A stretch of DNA of 17,733 nt from contig CAKPHY010000026.1 of assembly GCA_934162285.1 (NCBI GenBank), positions 1 to 17,733 on the forward strand. Reading direction: 5' to 3'. Positions 7,743-13,053 of the stretch are shown here, one piece after another. The notes below the pieces were generated by a model. It did no database searches. It was not told the origin of the DNA and saw nothing but the letters and a program-made list of their open reading frames with translations. Position 1 is the first letter of the stretch. The number at the start of each line of letters is the position of its first letter. Source of the DNA: an uncultured Bacilli bacterium (lineage in GTDB: Bacteria > Bacillota_I > Bacilli_A > RF39 > UBA660). Position numbers and translations under genes: made by a program.

Positions 7743-8163
7743 TTGTTTCAAATAAATGGTCAGCTATGCTTGAAAAGTTTTTCTCGTTTTCCAAAACAAA
7801 GTTATCCCATAAATCCTTATTCCAAATTTCTAGACGTTCATTAACGCCTATGATGACACATTCACGATTTAAAGATGCATATTTTAAAAGTGGTTCCGAA
7901 ATGTTTATTCGACCTAAGCGATCAAACTCACATTCACTAGCACCTGATAAGAAAAACCTCATAAAGTCTCTAGCTTCTTTAGTGTTAGGTAATTCGCGAT
8001 ATTTTTGAATGATACTTTCCCATTCGTTTAATGGATAAACAAATAAACATTTATCTATTCCTTTAGTAATGATAAATTTTTCACCTAAATTTTCACGAAT
8101 TTTAGCTGGTAAAATTAAACGCCCTTTTGTATCTAAATTATGATGAAATTCACCCATTAGCAT
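7735..8163 (-). CDS. mraZ: MraZ, regulator of the division/cell-wall cluster
   Basis: A DNA-binding protein (142 aa) with two SpoVT/AbrB-type domains, each carrying the DxxxR signature: DTKGR (11-15) and DRLGR (81-85). MraZ forms a ring-shaped oligomer and usually represses its own operon by binding repeated boxes near its promoter. The N-terminus MLMGEFHHNLDTKGRLILPA is typical. First gene of the operon. A sigma-A promoter lies upstream, and four boxes at exact 10-base spacing lie between its -10 and the start codon, so autoregulation is very likely. The ATG follows a GGTGAT ribosome-binding sequence that overlaps the last box. Confidence 0.95.
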   Translation of the reverse strand: MLMGEFHHNLDTKGRLILPAKIRENLGEKFIITKGIDKCLFVYPLNEWESIIQKYRELPNTKEARDFMRFFLSGASECEFDRLGRINISEPLLKYASLNRECVIIGVNERLEIWNKDLWDNFVLENEKNFSSIADHLFETNV

Positions 8164-8173
8164 CGTCTAATCA

Positions 8174-8207
8174 CCACTTTCTTCCACCATGATCCACTTA
8201 CTACCAT
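8174..8207 (-). promoter_or_regulatory. Array of four MraZ-binding boxes
   Basis: On the minus strand GTGG occurs at 8177-8174, 8187-8184 and 8197-8194, and a weaker ATGG at 8207-8204. All four are exactly 10 bases apart, one helical turn. MraZ boxes in other bacteria are short G-rich repeats with this period, so this is the expected operator for the MraZ encoded directly downstream. The array runs from the transcription start region into the mraZ ribosome-binding site. Confidence 0.8.
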
Positions 8208-8208
8208 A

Positions 8209-8237
8209 ATTATACTGATCTTTCCTTATTTTGTAAA
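8209..8237 (-). promoter_or_regulatory. Sigma-A promoter of mraZ-rsmH-ftsL-pbpB
   Basis: TTTACA (-35, 8237-8232), a 17-base spacer and a perfect TATAAT (-10, 8214-8209). The predicted start lies at about 8202, inside the MraZ box array. Confidence 0.8.
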
Positions 8238-8260
8238 GAGTTTTAAGTGCTTTTAAATAA

Positions 8261-8282
8261 AAAAAGAGGCTAGCCTCTTTTT
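8261..8282 (-). terminator. Terminator after the YjcZ-like genes
   Basis: A perfect 22-base palindrome (AAAAAGAGGC-TA-GCCTCTTTTT), followed on the minus strand by a T-rich run. It overlaps the stop of the 37-aa miniprotein gene and insulates mraZ from it. The palindrome could also terminate in the plus direction. Confidence 0.75.
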
Positions 8283-8394
8283 AACAAAACCAAGAACCAA
8301 TTATAATTGCAAGCAAGATATATAAAACGATTAAAATGATATAACCAGTTCCGTTATTACCTGCTGGTTTTGCTGCTTCTTTACCACAATTCAT
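8281..8394 (-). CDS. YjcZ-like sporulation miniprotein (37 aa)
   Basis: A very short membrane protein: an 18-residue polar, Gly/Ala/Asn-rich head (MNCGKEAAKPAGNNGTGY) and one hydrophobic helix (YIILIVLYILLAIIIG, about 18-33) ending SWFC. The pattern of a Gly-rich head plus an Ile/Leu/Val helix ending near G-[A/S]-W is that of the YjcZ family found in Bacilli spore formers. A strong Shine-Dalgarno AGGAGG eight bases before the ATG and a terminator at the stop support expression. It lies downstream of a second, related miniprotein gene on the same strand. Function unknown; cysteines near both ends (positions 3 and 37) are unusual. Confidence 0.75.
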   Translation of the reverse strand: MNCGKEAAKPAGNNGTGYIILIVLYILLAIIIGSWFC

Positions 8395-8414
8395 TTAATA
8401 CACCTCCTATAGAA

Positions 8415-8498
8415 CTAAATGTAAGCTCCTAGTATAATAATTAATAAAATAAATAAAACTAAAACTATTGCTGCTCCAGATACTCCTGTATTATACAT
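8415..8498 (-). CDS. YjcZ-like sporulation miniprotein (27 aa)
   Basis: A single-helix miniprotein: a short head (MYNTGVSGAA) followed by IVLVLFILLIIILGAY, which is the core motif of YjcZ-type proteins. AAAGGAGG is ten bases upstream of the chosen ATG (8498-8496). An in-frame ATG three codons earlier (8507) would touch the ribosome-binding site and is less likely. Twenty bases separate it from the 37-aa gene, so the two probably share a transcript. A sequence fitting a mother-cell sigma-K-type promoter lies upstream. The role is unknown. Confidence 0.7.
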   Translation of the reverse strand: MYNTGVSGAAIVLVLFILLIIILGAYI

Positions 8499-8530
8499 AA
8501 AAGTCATTCCTCCTTTTTATCTTTCGTTAA

Positions 8531-8558
8531 TATTTTATGGTAAATTGCAATATGTGTG
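8531..8558 (-). promoter_or_regulatory. Possible sigma-K-type promoter of the YjcZ-like genes
   Basis: On the minus strand CATAAAATA (8539-8531) fits the -10 consensus CATANNNTA, and AC (8557-8556) sits 16 bases upstream as the -35 core. The motif is short and the region AT-rich, so chance is possible. The nature of the genes behind it makes it plausible. Confidence 0.4.
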
Positions 8559-8568
8559 ATTACTTCTA

Positions 8569-8597
8569 TTGTATTTTTAATAAAAATTTGTTATTAT
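8569..8597 (+). promoter_or_regulatory. Sigma-A promoter of prsA
   Basis: TTGTAT (8569-8574), a 17-base spacer and TATTAT (8592-8597), 28 bases before the prsA ATG. It is divergent from the miniprotein promoter. Confidence 0.6.
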
Positions 8598-8625
8598 ATA
8601 AAAGAACAAATTAAAGGAGGATTAT

Positions 8626-9585
8626 ATGTTTAAGAAAAAAATAGCAAGTGTTTTTCTAATCGGAACTTTAGTTTTAACTGCTGGTTGTGCCAAGGTACCT
8701 AAACTATCAAATGGTCAAGAAAAATTTGCAAGTATTGATGGTTACGAAATATCTGTTGACGATCTTTATAAGGAATTAAAAAGCAAAGGTGGTTTATCAA
8801 TTATGTTAGATATGATTGATAGAAACATTATTAATAAAGAAATAAAAGATCAAACTGGTGCAGAAACTTATGCTGAAGGTCAAATTTCTACATATCAAGA
8901 ATATTATGGTGATGATTTTGAAAAAACTTTAAAACAATATGGTTATGAAAGTATCGATAGTTTTAAAGAGAGCATTAAAATTGATTATTTAAAGCAAAAA
9001 GTCGCTTTAAATTATTTAAAAACAACAGTTAAAGATAAAGAAATAAGTGATTATTATGAAAAAAATATTTATGGTGATTTAACTGTAAGATATATTTTAA
9101 TTAAACCTGCTGAACTTGATAGTAGTGCATCTGATGCTGATAAATTAAAAGCTGAAGAAGAAGCTAAAAAGAAAGCTCAAGACATTATTGATAGAATTAA
9201 TAAAGGCGAAAAATTTGAAGATTTAGCTAAAGAATTATCTGAAGATAAAGTTTCTGCTGCTAATGGTGGTTTAATGTCTGGATTTAATACCGATCAAGTA
9301 GATGAAGCATTCTTTAAAGCTGCTAATGAACTTGAAAACGGTAAAATGACTAAAGAACCTGTTAAAGATTCTAAAGGTTATAATGTTATTTTAAAAGTTA
9401 GTAGTGCTGAAAAACCAAAATTAGAAACTGTTAAAGACAGTATTACTGAAACACTTGCTGAAGAAAAACTAAATGCTAGTAGTAGTGCATTTAATGATGC
9501 TTGGTATCAAATTAGAAAAAAATATAATTTAGATATTGTTGATACTGATGTTAAAACATTATACAAAGCTAATTATGAAAAATAA
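8626..9585 (+). CDS. prsA: PrsA-like foldase lipoprotein (parvulin-type PPIase)
   Basis: A lipid-anchored peptidyl-prolyl cis/trans isomerase that helps exported proteins fold between membrane and wall. It has 319 aa. The signal peptide has lipobox LTAG-C21. An N-terminal SurA-like chaperone region (about 30-148) is followed by the PPIC rotamase domain (about 151-258): VRYILIK at the start, FEDLAKELSEDKVSAANGG in the middle, GYNVILKV at the end. The C-terminal region (260-319) is helical. The ATG follows AAAGGAGG at good distance. It is the only plus-strand gene apart from the transposase and has its own promoter and terminator, so it forms a single-gene unit. Which secreted clients it serves cannot be read here. 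Confidence 0.9.
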   Translation: MFKKKIASVFLIGTLVLTAGCAKVPKLSNGQEKFASIDGYEISVDDLYKELKSKGGLSIMLDMIDRNIINKEIKDQTGAETYAEGQISTYQEYYGDDFEKTLKQYGYESIDSFKESIKIDYLKQKVALNYLKTTVKDKEISDYYEKNIYGDLTVRYILIKPAELDSSASDADKLKAEEEAKKKAQDIIDRINKGEKFEDLAKELSEDKVSAANGGLMSGFNTDQVDEAFFKAANELENGKMTKEPVKDSKGYNVILKVSSAEKPKLETVKDSITETLAEEKLNASSSAFNDAWYQIRKKYNLDIVDTDVKTLYKANYEK

Positions 9586-9606
9586 TACTTCGGTATTATT
9601 TTTTTT
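9581..9606 (+). terminator. Terminator of prsA
   Basis: Arms AATAATAC and GTATTATT close a TTCG loop, a very stable C(UUCG)G tetraloop, followed by T8 counted from the end of the arm. It overlaps the prsA stop codon. Confidence 0.85.
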
Positions 9607-9611
9607 GCATT

Positions 9612-9639
9612 AAAAAAGTACTATTTTTCTAGTACTTTT
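9612..9639 (-). terminator. Terminator of the small lipoprotein gene
   Basis: Arms AAAAGTACTA and TAGTACTTTT with a six-base loop, followed by T6 on the minus strand. It sits directly at the lipoprotein stop and is convergent with the prsA terminator five bases away. Confidence 0.75.
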
Positions 9640-10096
9640 AGCTTTCTATAGGTTGTAAATAATCATAATTATTAAAAATCAATTGAAAGTTATAACCATT
9701 ATAGTAAACATTATCTTTACCACGCCATAGAGCACGAATCCATATTTTACCATTATTAGCTCCCCATGAAGTTTCGGTTTTATCAGGCAAAATTTCATAA
9801 TTTTCAGGAACACTTGTGTTAAAAAATTCATAATGGAATCCTAAATCTTCAAGTAATTTAATGTAATTATAAAATTCTTCATAAGTAAAAGTGTTAACAT
9901 AAATGGAATACTCTGTATGAGTATTATCTTTTTGATCTTTAGTTATTTTATCTATAGTTTCAGAAGGCACTGGTAGAGAATCAAAATATGTTTTTTCTGG
10001 CCAACTTTTTTTATCTTCATTTACTTTTTGATCTTTGCATGCTGGTAATGAAATTAACAACACTAATAATAACAAACATCTTACTACCTTTTTCAT
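9638..10096 (-). CDS. Small lipoprotein of unknown function
   Basis: A 152-aa predicted lipoprotein. Residues 1-20 form a signal peptide (MKK..., Leu/Ile-rich core) with lipobox LPA-C20. The mature part begins with a short Lys/Asp linker, then WPEKTYFDSLPVPS, an alternating beta pattern (TEYSIYVNTF), an alpha helix (EEFYNYIKLLEDLGF) and C-terminal strands with WGANNGKIWIRALW. This layout resembles small Firmicutes lipoproteins of DUF6591 type, but I am not sure. I start at the ATG (10096-10094) because AGGTGG lies just upstream and the signal peptide then begins properly; the frame is open 13 codons further. Before the IS insertion it probably followed glyS directly. Confidence 0.75.
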   Translation of the reverse strand: MKKVVRCLLLLVLLISLPACKDQKVNEDKKSWPEKTYFDSLPVPSETIDKITKDQKDNTHTEYSIYVNTFTYEEFYNYIKLLEDLGFHYEFFNTSVPENYEILPDKTETSWGANNGKIWIRALWRGKDNVYYNGYNFQLIFNNYDYLQPIES

Positions 10097-10145
10097 TTTA
10101 CCACCTATTAATAATTTAGCACAAAACAAGAGCAAAGTAAATTAA

Positions 10146-10170
10146 AATTTAATCTTATTCATAATAAAAT
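10146..10170. repeat. Target-site duplication, left copy
   Basis: 25 bases identical to 11283-11307 (26 if the shared boundary A is counted). On the minus strand it repeats the last codons of glyS, but continues into a TAA stop that would have been the original glyS end (10144-10142). Confidence 0.85.
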
Positions 10171-10197
10171 TGTAGAGTTACAATTGATGTGACACCA
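10171..10197 (+). repeat. Left terminal inverted repeat of the IS
   Basis: Begins TGTAGAGTTACAATT, then GATGTGA-C-ACCA. It matches the reverse complement of 11256-11282 at 21 of 27 positions. Confidence 0.85.
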
Positions 10198-10212
10198 TGT
10201 AAGTACCAAAAA

Positions 10213-10272
10213 AGCAAAAAATCCGATAAAATATTAATTGAACAAAAAAATTTATCGAAAGGATTTTTTGCT
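10213..10272 (+). promoter_or_regulatory. Hairpin hiding the transposase ribosome-binding site
   Basis: AGCAAAAAATCC (10213-10224) is fully complementary to GGATTTTTTGCT (10261-10272), and GATAAA (10225-10230) to TTTATC (10251-10256), with a GAAA bulge at 10257-10260. The Shine-Dalgarno AAAGGA (10258-10263) lies within the bulge and stem, and the stem ends one base before the ATG. In RNA this would block translation, a known way for IS elements to avoid expression from outside transcripts. Confidence 0.75.
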
Positions 10273-11238
10273 ATGAATACTATACCACAAAACATACGTT
10301 ATTATCCACATGATTTGAACACAAAATTTTATGCTGCTCGTCTATATTCGAAAGGTTATTCTTTATCTTTGGTCTGTAGAAGGTACCATGTCTCTAAATC
10401 TTCTCTTCTTAGATGGATGAAAAAATTTGACGGTACTAAAGAATCTCTTATTGATAAATCTCACAGACCTTTTTCTAAACACCCTAACGCTCATACTGAT
10501 GAAGAAATTAAATGGATTAAGGATTATACCAAAAGAAATCCTCATATCACTTTACCTGAATTATATGGCAAACTAAGAACTGAAAAAGGTTATTCAAGAC
10601 ATGCTTGCTCTCTATTTAGAATTATCAGAAAAATGAATTTATCTGTTGATAAACAAAAGCATGAAAAGTATATTCCTAAAAAATATGATACTCCCAAAAT
10701 GATTGGTATTAAATGGCAGATGGATGTTAAATACGTACCTAAAGAATGTTATGTTGGTAATGATGGAGAGAAGTTTTATCAATATACTGTTATAGATGAG
10801 GCTTCTCGTGAAAGATTTATTTATCCTTATAAAGAACAATCTACTTATTCAACTATTGACTTTGTAAAAAGAGCTATTGTTTATTTCGGATATAAACCTC
10901 AAATTATTCAAACTGATAATGGTTCTGAATTTACACACACTTCTAATACTAAAAGAATTCATCCATTAGATATTTTGTGTGAAGAACTAAAAATAACTCA
11001 TAAACTAATTAAGCCTAGAACTCCAAGGCATAACGGAAAAGTTGAAAGAAGCCATAGAAATGATCAGCAAAGATTTTATTCCTACTTATCTTTTTATTCA
11101 TATGATGATTTATTAAAACAAATGAAAGCATATTTAAAACGTTCTAATAACATACCAATGCAAGTACTAAATTGGATGACTCCTATTGAAAAAAGGGAAC
11201 AATTGAAAAGTGATGCTAACGCACCACTTTCGAATTAA
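10273..11238 (+). CDS. IS transposase, rve/DDE type (IS481-like)
   Basis: A transposase of 321 aa from the ATG at 10273, chosen because AAAGGA lies nine bases upstream; an earlier in-frame ATG at 10189 lies inside the inverted repeat. An N-terminal helix-turn-helix (about 20-52, YSKGYSLSLVCRRYHVSKSS) and a second helical DNA-binding part (70-125) precede the integrase core (about 145-270). Putative catalytic residues are D151 (KWQMDVKYV), D215 (TDNGSEF) and E258 (HNGKVERSH). The second Asp and the Glu are 42 residues apart, longer than the DD35E spacing of IS3. No frameshift is visible, so it looks intact. The C-terminal YLKRSNNIPMQVLNWMTP resembles the NxxR/P tail of IS481/IS3 enzymes. Confidence 0.9.
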   Translation: MNTIPQNIRYYPHDLNTKFYAARLYSKGYSLSLVCRRYHVSKSSLLRWMKKFDGTKESLIDKSHRPFSKHPNAHTDEEIKWIKDYTKRNPHITLPELYGKLRTEKGYSRHACSLFRIIRKMNLSVDKQKHEKYIPKKYDTPKMIGIKWQMDVKYVPKECYVGNDGEKFYQYTVIDEASRERFIYPYKEQSTYSTIDFVKRAIVYFGYKPQIIQTDNGSEFTHTSNTKRIHPLDILCEELKITHKLIKPRTPRHNGKVERSHRNDQQRFYSYLSFYSYDDLLKQMKAYLKRSNNIPMQVLNWMTPIEKREQLKSDANAPLSN

Positions 11239-11255
11239 TATTTTTTCTGATTTTT

Positions 11256-11282
11256 TGGTATCACATCATTTACAATTATACA
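11256..11282 (-). repeat. Right terminal inverted repeat of the IS
   Basis: On the minus strand it begins TGTATAATTGTAAAT followed by GATGTGA-T-ACCA. Its first bases give the last Val codon and TAA stop of the present glyS. Confidence 0.85.
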
Positions 11283-12658
11283 AATTTAATCTTATTCATA
11301 ATAAAATCTTTGATTTCTGATACTTTTATTTTTTCTTGAGTCATTGTATCTCTAAAACGAACTGTTACAGTATCATTATTAAGTGTTTCATCATCGATAG
11401 TAATAGCAAAAGGTGTTCCAATAGCATCTGCACGACGATATCTTTTACCAATATTACCACTTTCATCATAACTAACCATAAAATATGATGATAATTCACG
11501 ATAAATTTCTGTTGCTTTTTCACTATGATTTTTCTTGATTAAAGGTAAAATACAAGCTTTAAAAGGTGCTAAAGCCGGATGAATTTTTAATACTTCACGA
11601 GTATCGCCATTTTCTAATTCTTCAACAGTATAACCATCACTTAAAACAGTTAAAAATAATCTTTCAACACCTAATGAAGGTTCTACTACATAAGGAATAT
11701 ATTTAGAATTATCTGTAGGATCTAAATAACTCATGCTTTGACCGCTAAACATTTCATGTTGTTTCAAATCATAATCAGTTCTACTTGCTATTCCCCACAA
11801 TTCACCCCATCCAAATGGGAAATTATATTCGATATCAGTTGTAGCATTTGAATAAAAGCAAAGTTCTTCTTTAGCGTGATCACGTAAACGTAAATTTTCT
11901 TCTTTAATACCTAAACTTAGTAAAAATTCAAAGCAAGCTTTTTTATAATGATTAAACCAATCAATCTCCGTTCCTGGTTTACAGAAAAATTCTAATTCCA
12001 TTTGTTCAAATTCACGAACACGGAAAATAAAGTTACCCGGAGTAATTTCATTTCTAAAGCTTTTCCCTACTTGACCAATACCAAACGGAACTTTTAAACG
12101 CATACTTCTTTGAACATTTAAGAAATTAGTAAAAATTCCTTGAGCTGTTTCGGGTCTTAAATAGATTGTACTTTTTGAATCTTCAGTTACTCCTTGAAAG
12201 GTTTTAAACATCAAATTAAATTGACGAATATCAGTATAATTTAATTTGCCACATTTTGGACAAACAATCTTATTTTCATTAATGTAATTAACTAATTTTT
12301 CATTAGACCAACCATCACCAGTTTCAGCTCCATGAGTAAAGTCTTCAATTAATTTATCAGCACGATAACGTGATTTACATTCCTTACAATCAATAAGAGG
12401 ATCCGCGAAAGTCTTCAAATGCCCACTCGCTTCCCAAGTTTTAGGATTCATTAAAATCGCACTATCCAATTTAACATTGTTAGGATCTTCTTGAACAAAT
12501 TTTTTCATCCAAGCATCTTTAATATTTTTTTTAAGTTCTGCTCCTAAAGGTCCAAAATCCCAAGCATTAGCTAAACCACCATAGATTTCACTTCCTTGAA
12601 AAACAAAACCATATTGCTTACAATAATTTACTAAATCATCCATTGTTATTTTTTGCAT
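11276..12658 (-). CDS. glyS: Glycyl-tRNA synthetase (alpha2 type)
   Basis: A class II synthetase that charges tRNA-Gly, acting as a homodimer in the cytoplasm. Its 460 aa match the single-chain (GlyQS/eukaryote-like) type. Landmarks: SEIYGGLANAWDFGPLG (23-39), a Cys pair CKEC (91-94) matched by CPKC (133-136) that may bind zinc, RPETAQGIF (168-176), motif 2 FRNEITPGNFIFRVREFEQ (201-219), motif 3 SLGVERLF (328-335) and an anticodon-binding domain (about 365-455). ATG with AAGGAGG six bases upstream. It is preceded by a Gly T-box leader. Its 3' end is altered by the IS: the protein now ends KIKFV, whereas the duplicated target shows the original end was KIKF followed by TAA. This should be harmless. 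Confidence 0.96.
   Translation of the reverse strand: MQKITMDDLVNYCKQYGFVFQGSEIYGGLANAWDFGPLGAELKKNIKDAWMKKFVQEDPNNVKLDSAILMNPKTWEASGHLKTFADPLIDCKECKSRYRADKLIEDFTHGAETGDGWSNEKLVNYINENKIVCPKCGKLNYTDIRQFNLMFKTFQGVTEDSKSTIYLRPETAQGIFTNFLNVQRSMRLKVPFGIGQVGKSFRNEITPGNFIFRVREFEQMELEFFCKPGTEIDWFNHYKKACFEFLLSLGIKEENLRLRDHAKEELCFYSNATTDIEYNFPFGWGELWGIASRTDYDLKQHEMFSGQSMSYLDPTDNSKYIPYVVEPSLGVERLFLTVLSDGYTVEELENGDTREVLKIHPALAPFKACILPLIKKNHSEKATEIYRELSSYFMVSYDESGNIGKRYRRADAIGTPFAITIDDETLNNDTVTVRFRDTMTQEKIKVSEIKDFIMNKIKFV
11283..11307. repeat. Target-site duplication, right copy (within glyS)
   Basis: The copy that is still part of the glyS coding region (codons for IMNKIKF). Identical to 10146-10170. 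Confidence 0.85.
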
Positions 12659-12673
12659 ATTATTCCTCCTTAC

Positions 12674-12851
12674 AAAAAAACTTCCATGAAATGTAGGAGC
12701 GTCAAAAACGCGGTTCCATCCTACTTATCCATAGAAGAATAACTCAATTATTATATAGCTCTAAAGTTCCAAATTAATTTCTACTTATTAGATTCTCACT
12801 ATCTCTAACTCACTTTAAAGTTCAAAATTAATTCCTCTTTGTCGTCACTTT
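12674..12851 (-). ncRNA. T-box riboswitch, glycine (specifier GGA)
   Basis: Leader RNA that binds uncharged tRNA-Gly and prevents termination before glyS. On the minus strand the T-box sequence AGGATGGAACCGCG (12722-12709) matches the consensus. The Stem I base pairs AAAGT (12851-12847) with ACTTT (12767-12763), with the Gly codon GGA at 12770-12768 in the specifier loop followed by A. The distal Stem I part is TTAGA-GATAGTGAGAA-TCTAA. The terminator stem pairs GTAGGA with TCCTAC and GCG with CGC, and an outer CTTC/GAAG precedes T7 (12680-12674). The remaining bases of the 395-base gap upstream hold the promoter and the ileS terminator. Confidence 0.88.
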
Positions 12852-12859
12852 ATAAATAG

Positions 12860-12888
12860 ATAATAAATCAAATTACTAGTTTTGTCAA
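12860..12888 (-). promoter_or_regulatory. Sigma-A promoter of glyS
   Basis: Perfect TTGACA (12888-12883), a 17-base spacer and TATTAT (12865-12860), directly upstream of the T-box leader. Confidence 0.8.
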
Positions 12889-12971
12889 TAATTTTCAGAA
12901 ATATTTTCTGATAGAATATATACATTCTTTTAATATGCTTTTTTATTACTAATTATTTGGAATATTTGCTT

Positions 12972-13004
12972 AAAAAAACACTTTCATTTACCGAAAGTGT
13001 TTTT
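12972..13004 (-). terminator. Terminator of ileS
   Basis: Arms AAAAACACTTTC and GAAAGTGTTTTT with a seven-base loop and T7 on the minus strand, 50 bases past the ileS stop. A smaller inverted repeat GGATAAA/TTTATCC (13014-13031) precedes it. Confidence 0.8.
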
Positions 13005-13053
13005 CTACTACTGGATAAATTTCTTTATCCACTAATAATATGAACAATTATTT

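Larger units (their letters stand above)
10171..11282 (+). mobile_element. Insertion sequence, 1112 bp, DDE transposase, 27-bp inverted repeats
   Basis: A complete IS. The terminal inverted repeats are 10171-10197 and 11256-11282; 21 of 27 positions match, both begin TGTA and share GATGTGA followed by ACCA. It holds one transposase gene on plus, with a hairpin covering its start. It is bounded by a 25-base direct repeat, best read as a target duplication. The transposase is of the IS3/IS481-like rve type. Target duplications of about 24-29 bp are known for IS1202-type elements, so assignment needs comparison with ISfinder. It inserted in the last codons of glyS on the opposite strand and its end supplies the present glyS stop codon. 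Confidence 0.9.

Noticed and set aside
7766..8008. Open frame on plus opposite mraZ
   Set aside because: Antisense shadow of the well-conserved mraZ.
10363..10839. Two minus-strand frames opposite the transposase
   Set aside because: No start signals; the plus-strand transposase with its DDE residues explains the stretch.
10146..11307. The 25-bp direct repeats as integrase attachment sites of an island
   Set aside because: The interval holds only one transposase bounded by inverted repeats, and no tyrosine or serine recombinase; target duplication explains it better.
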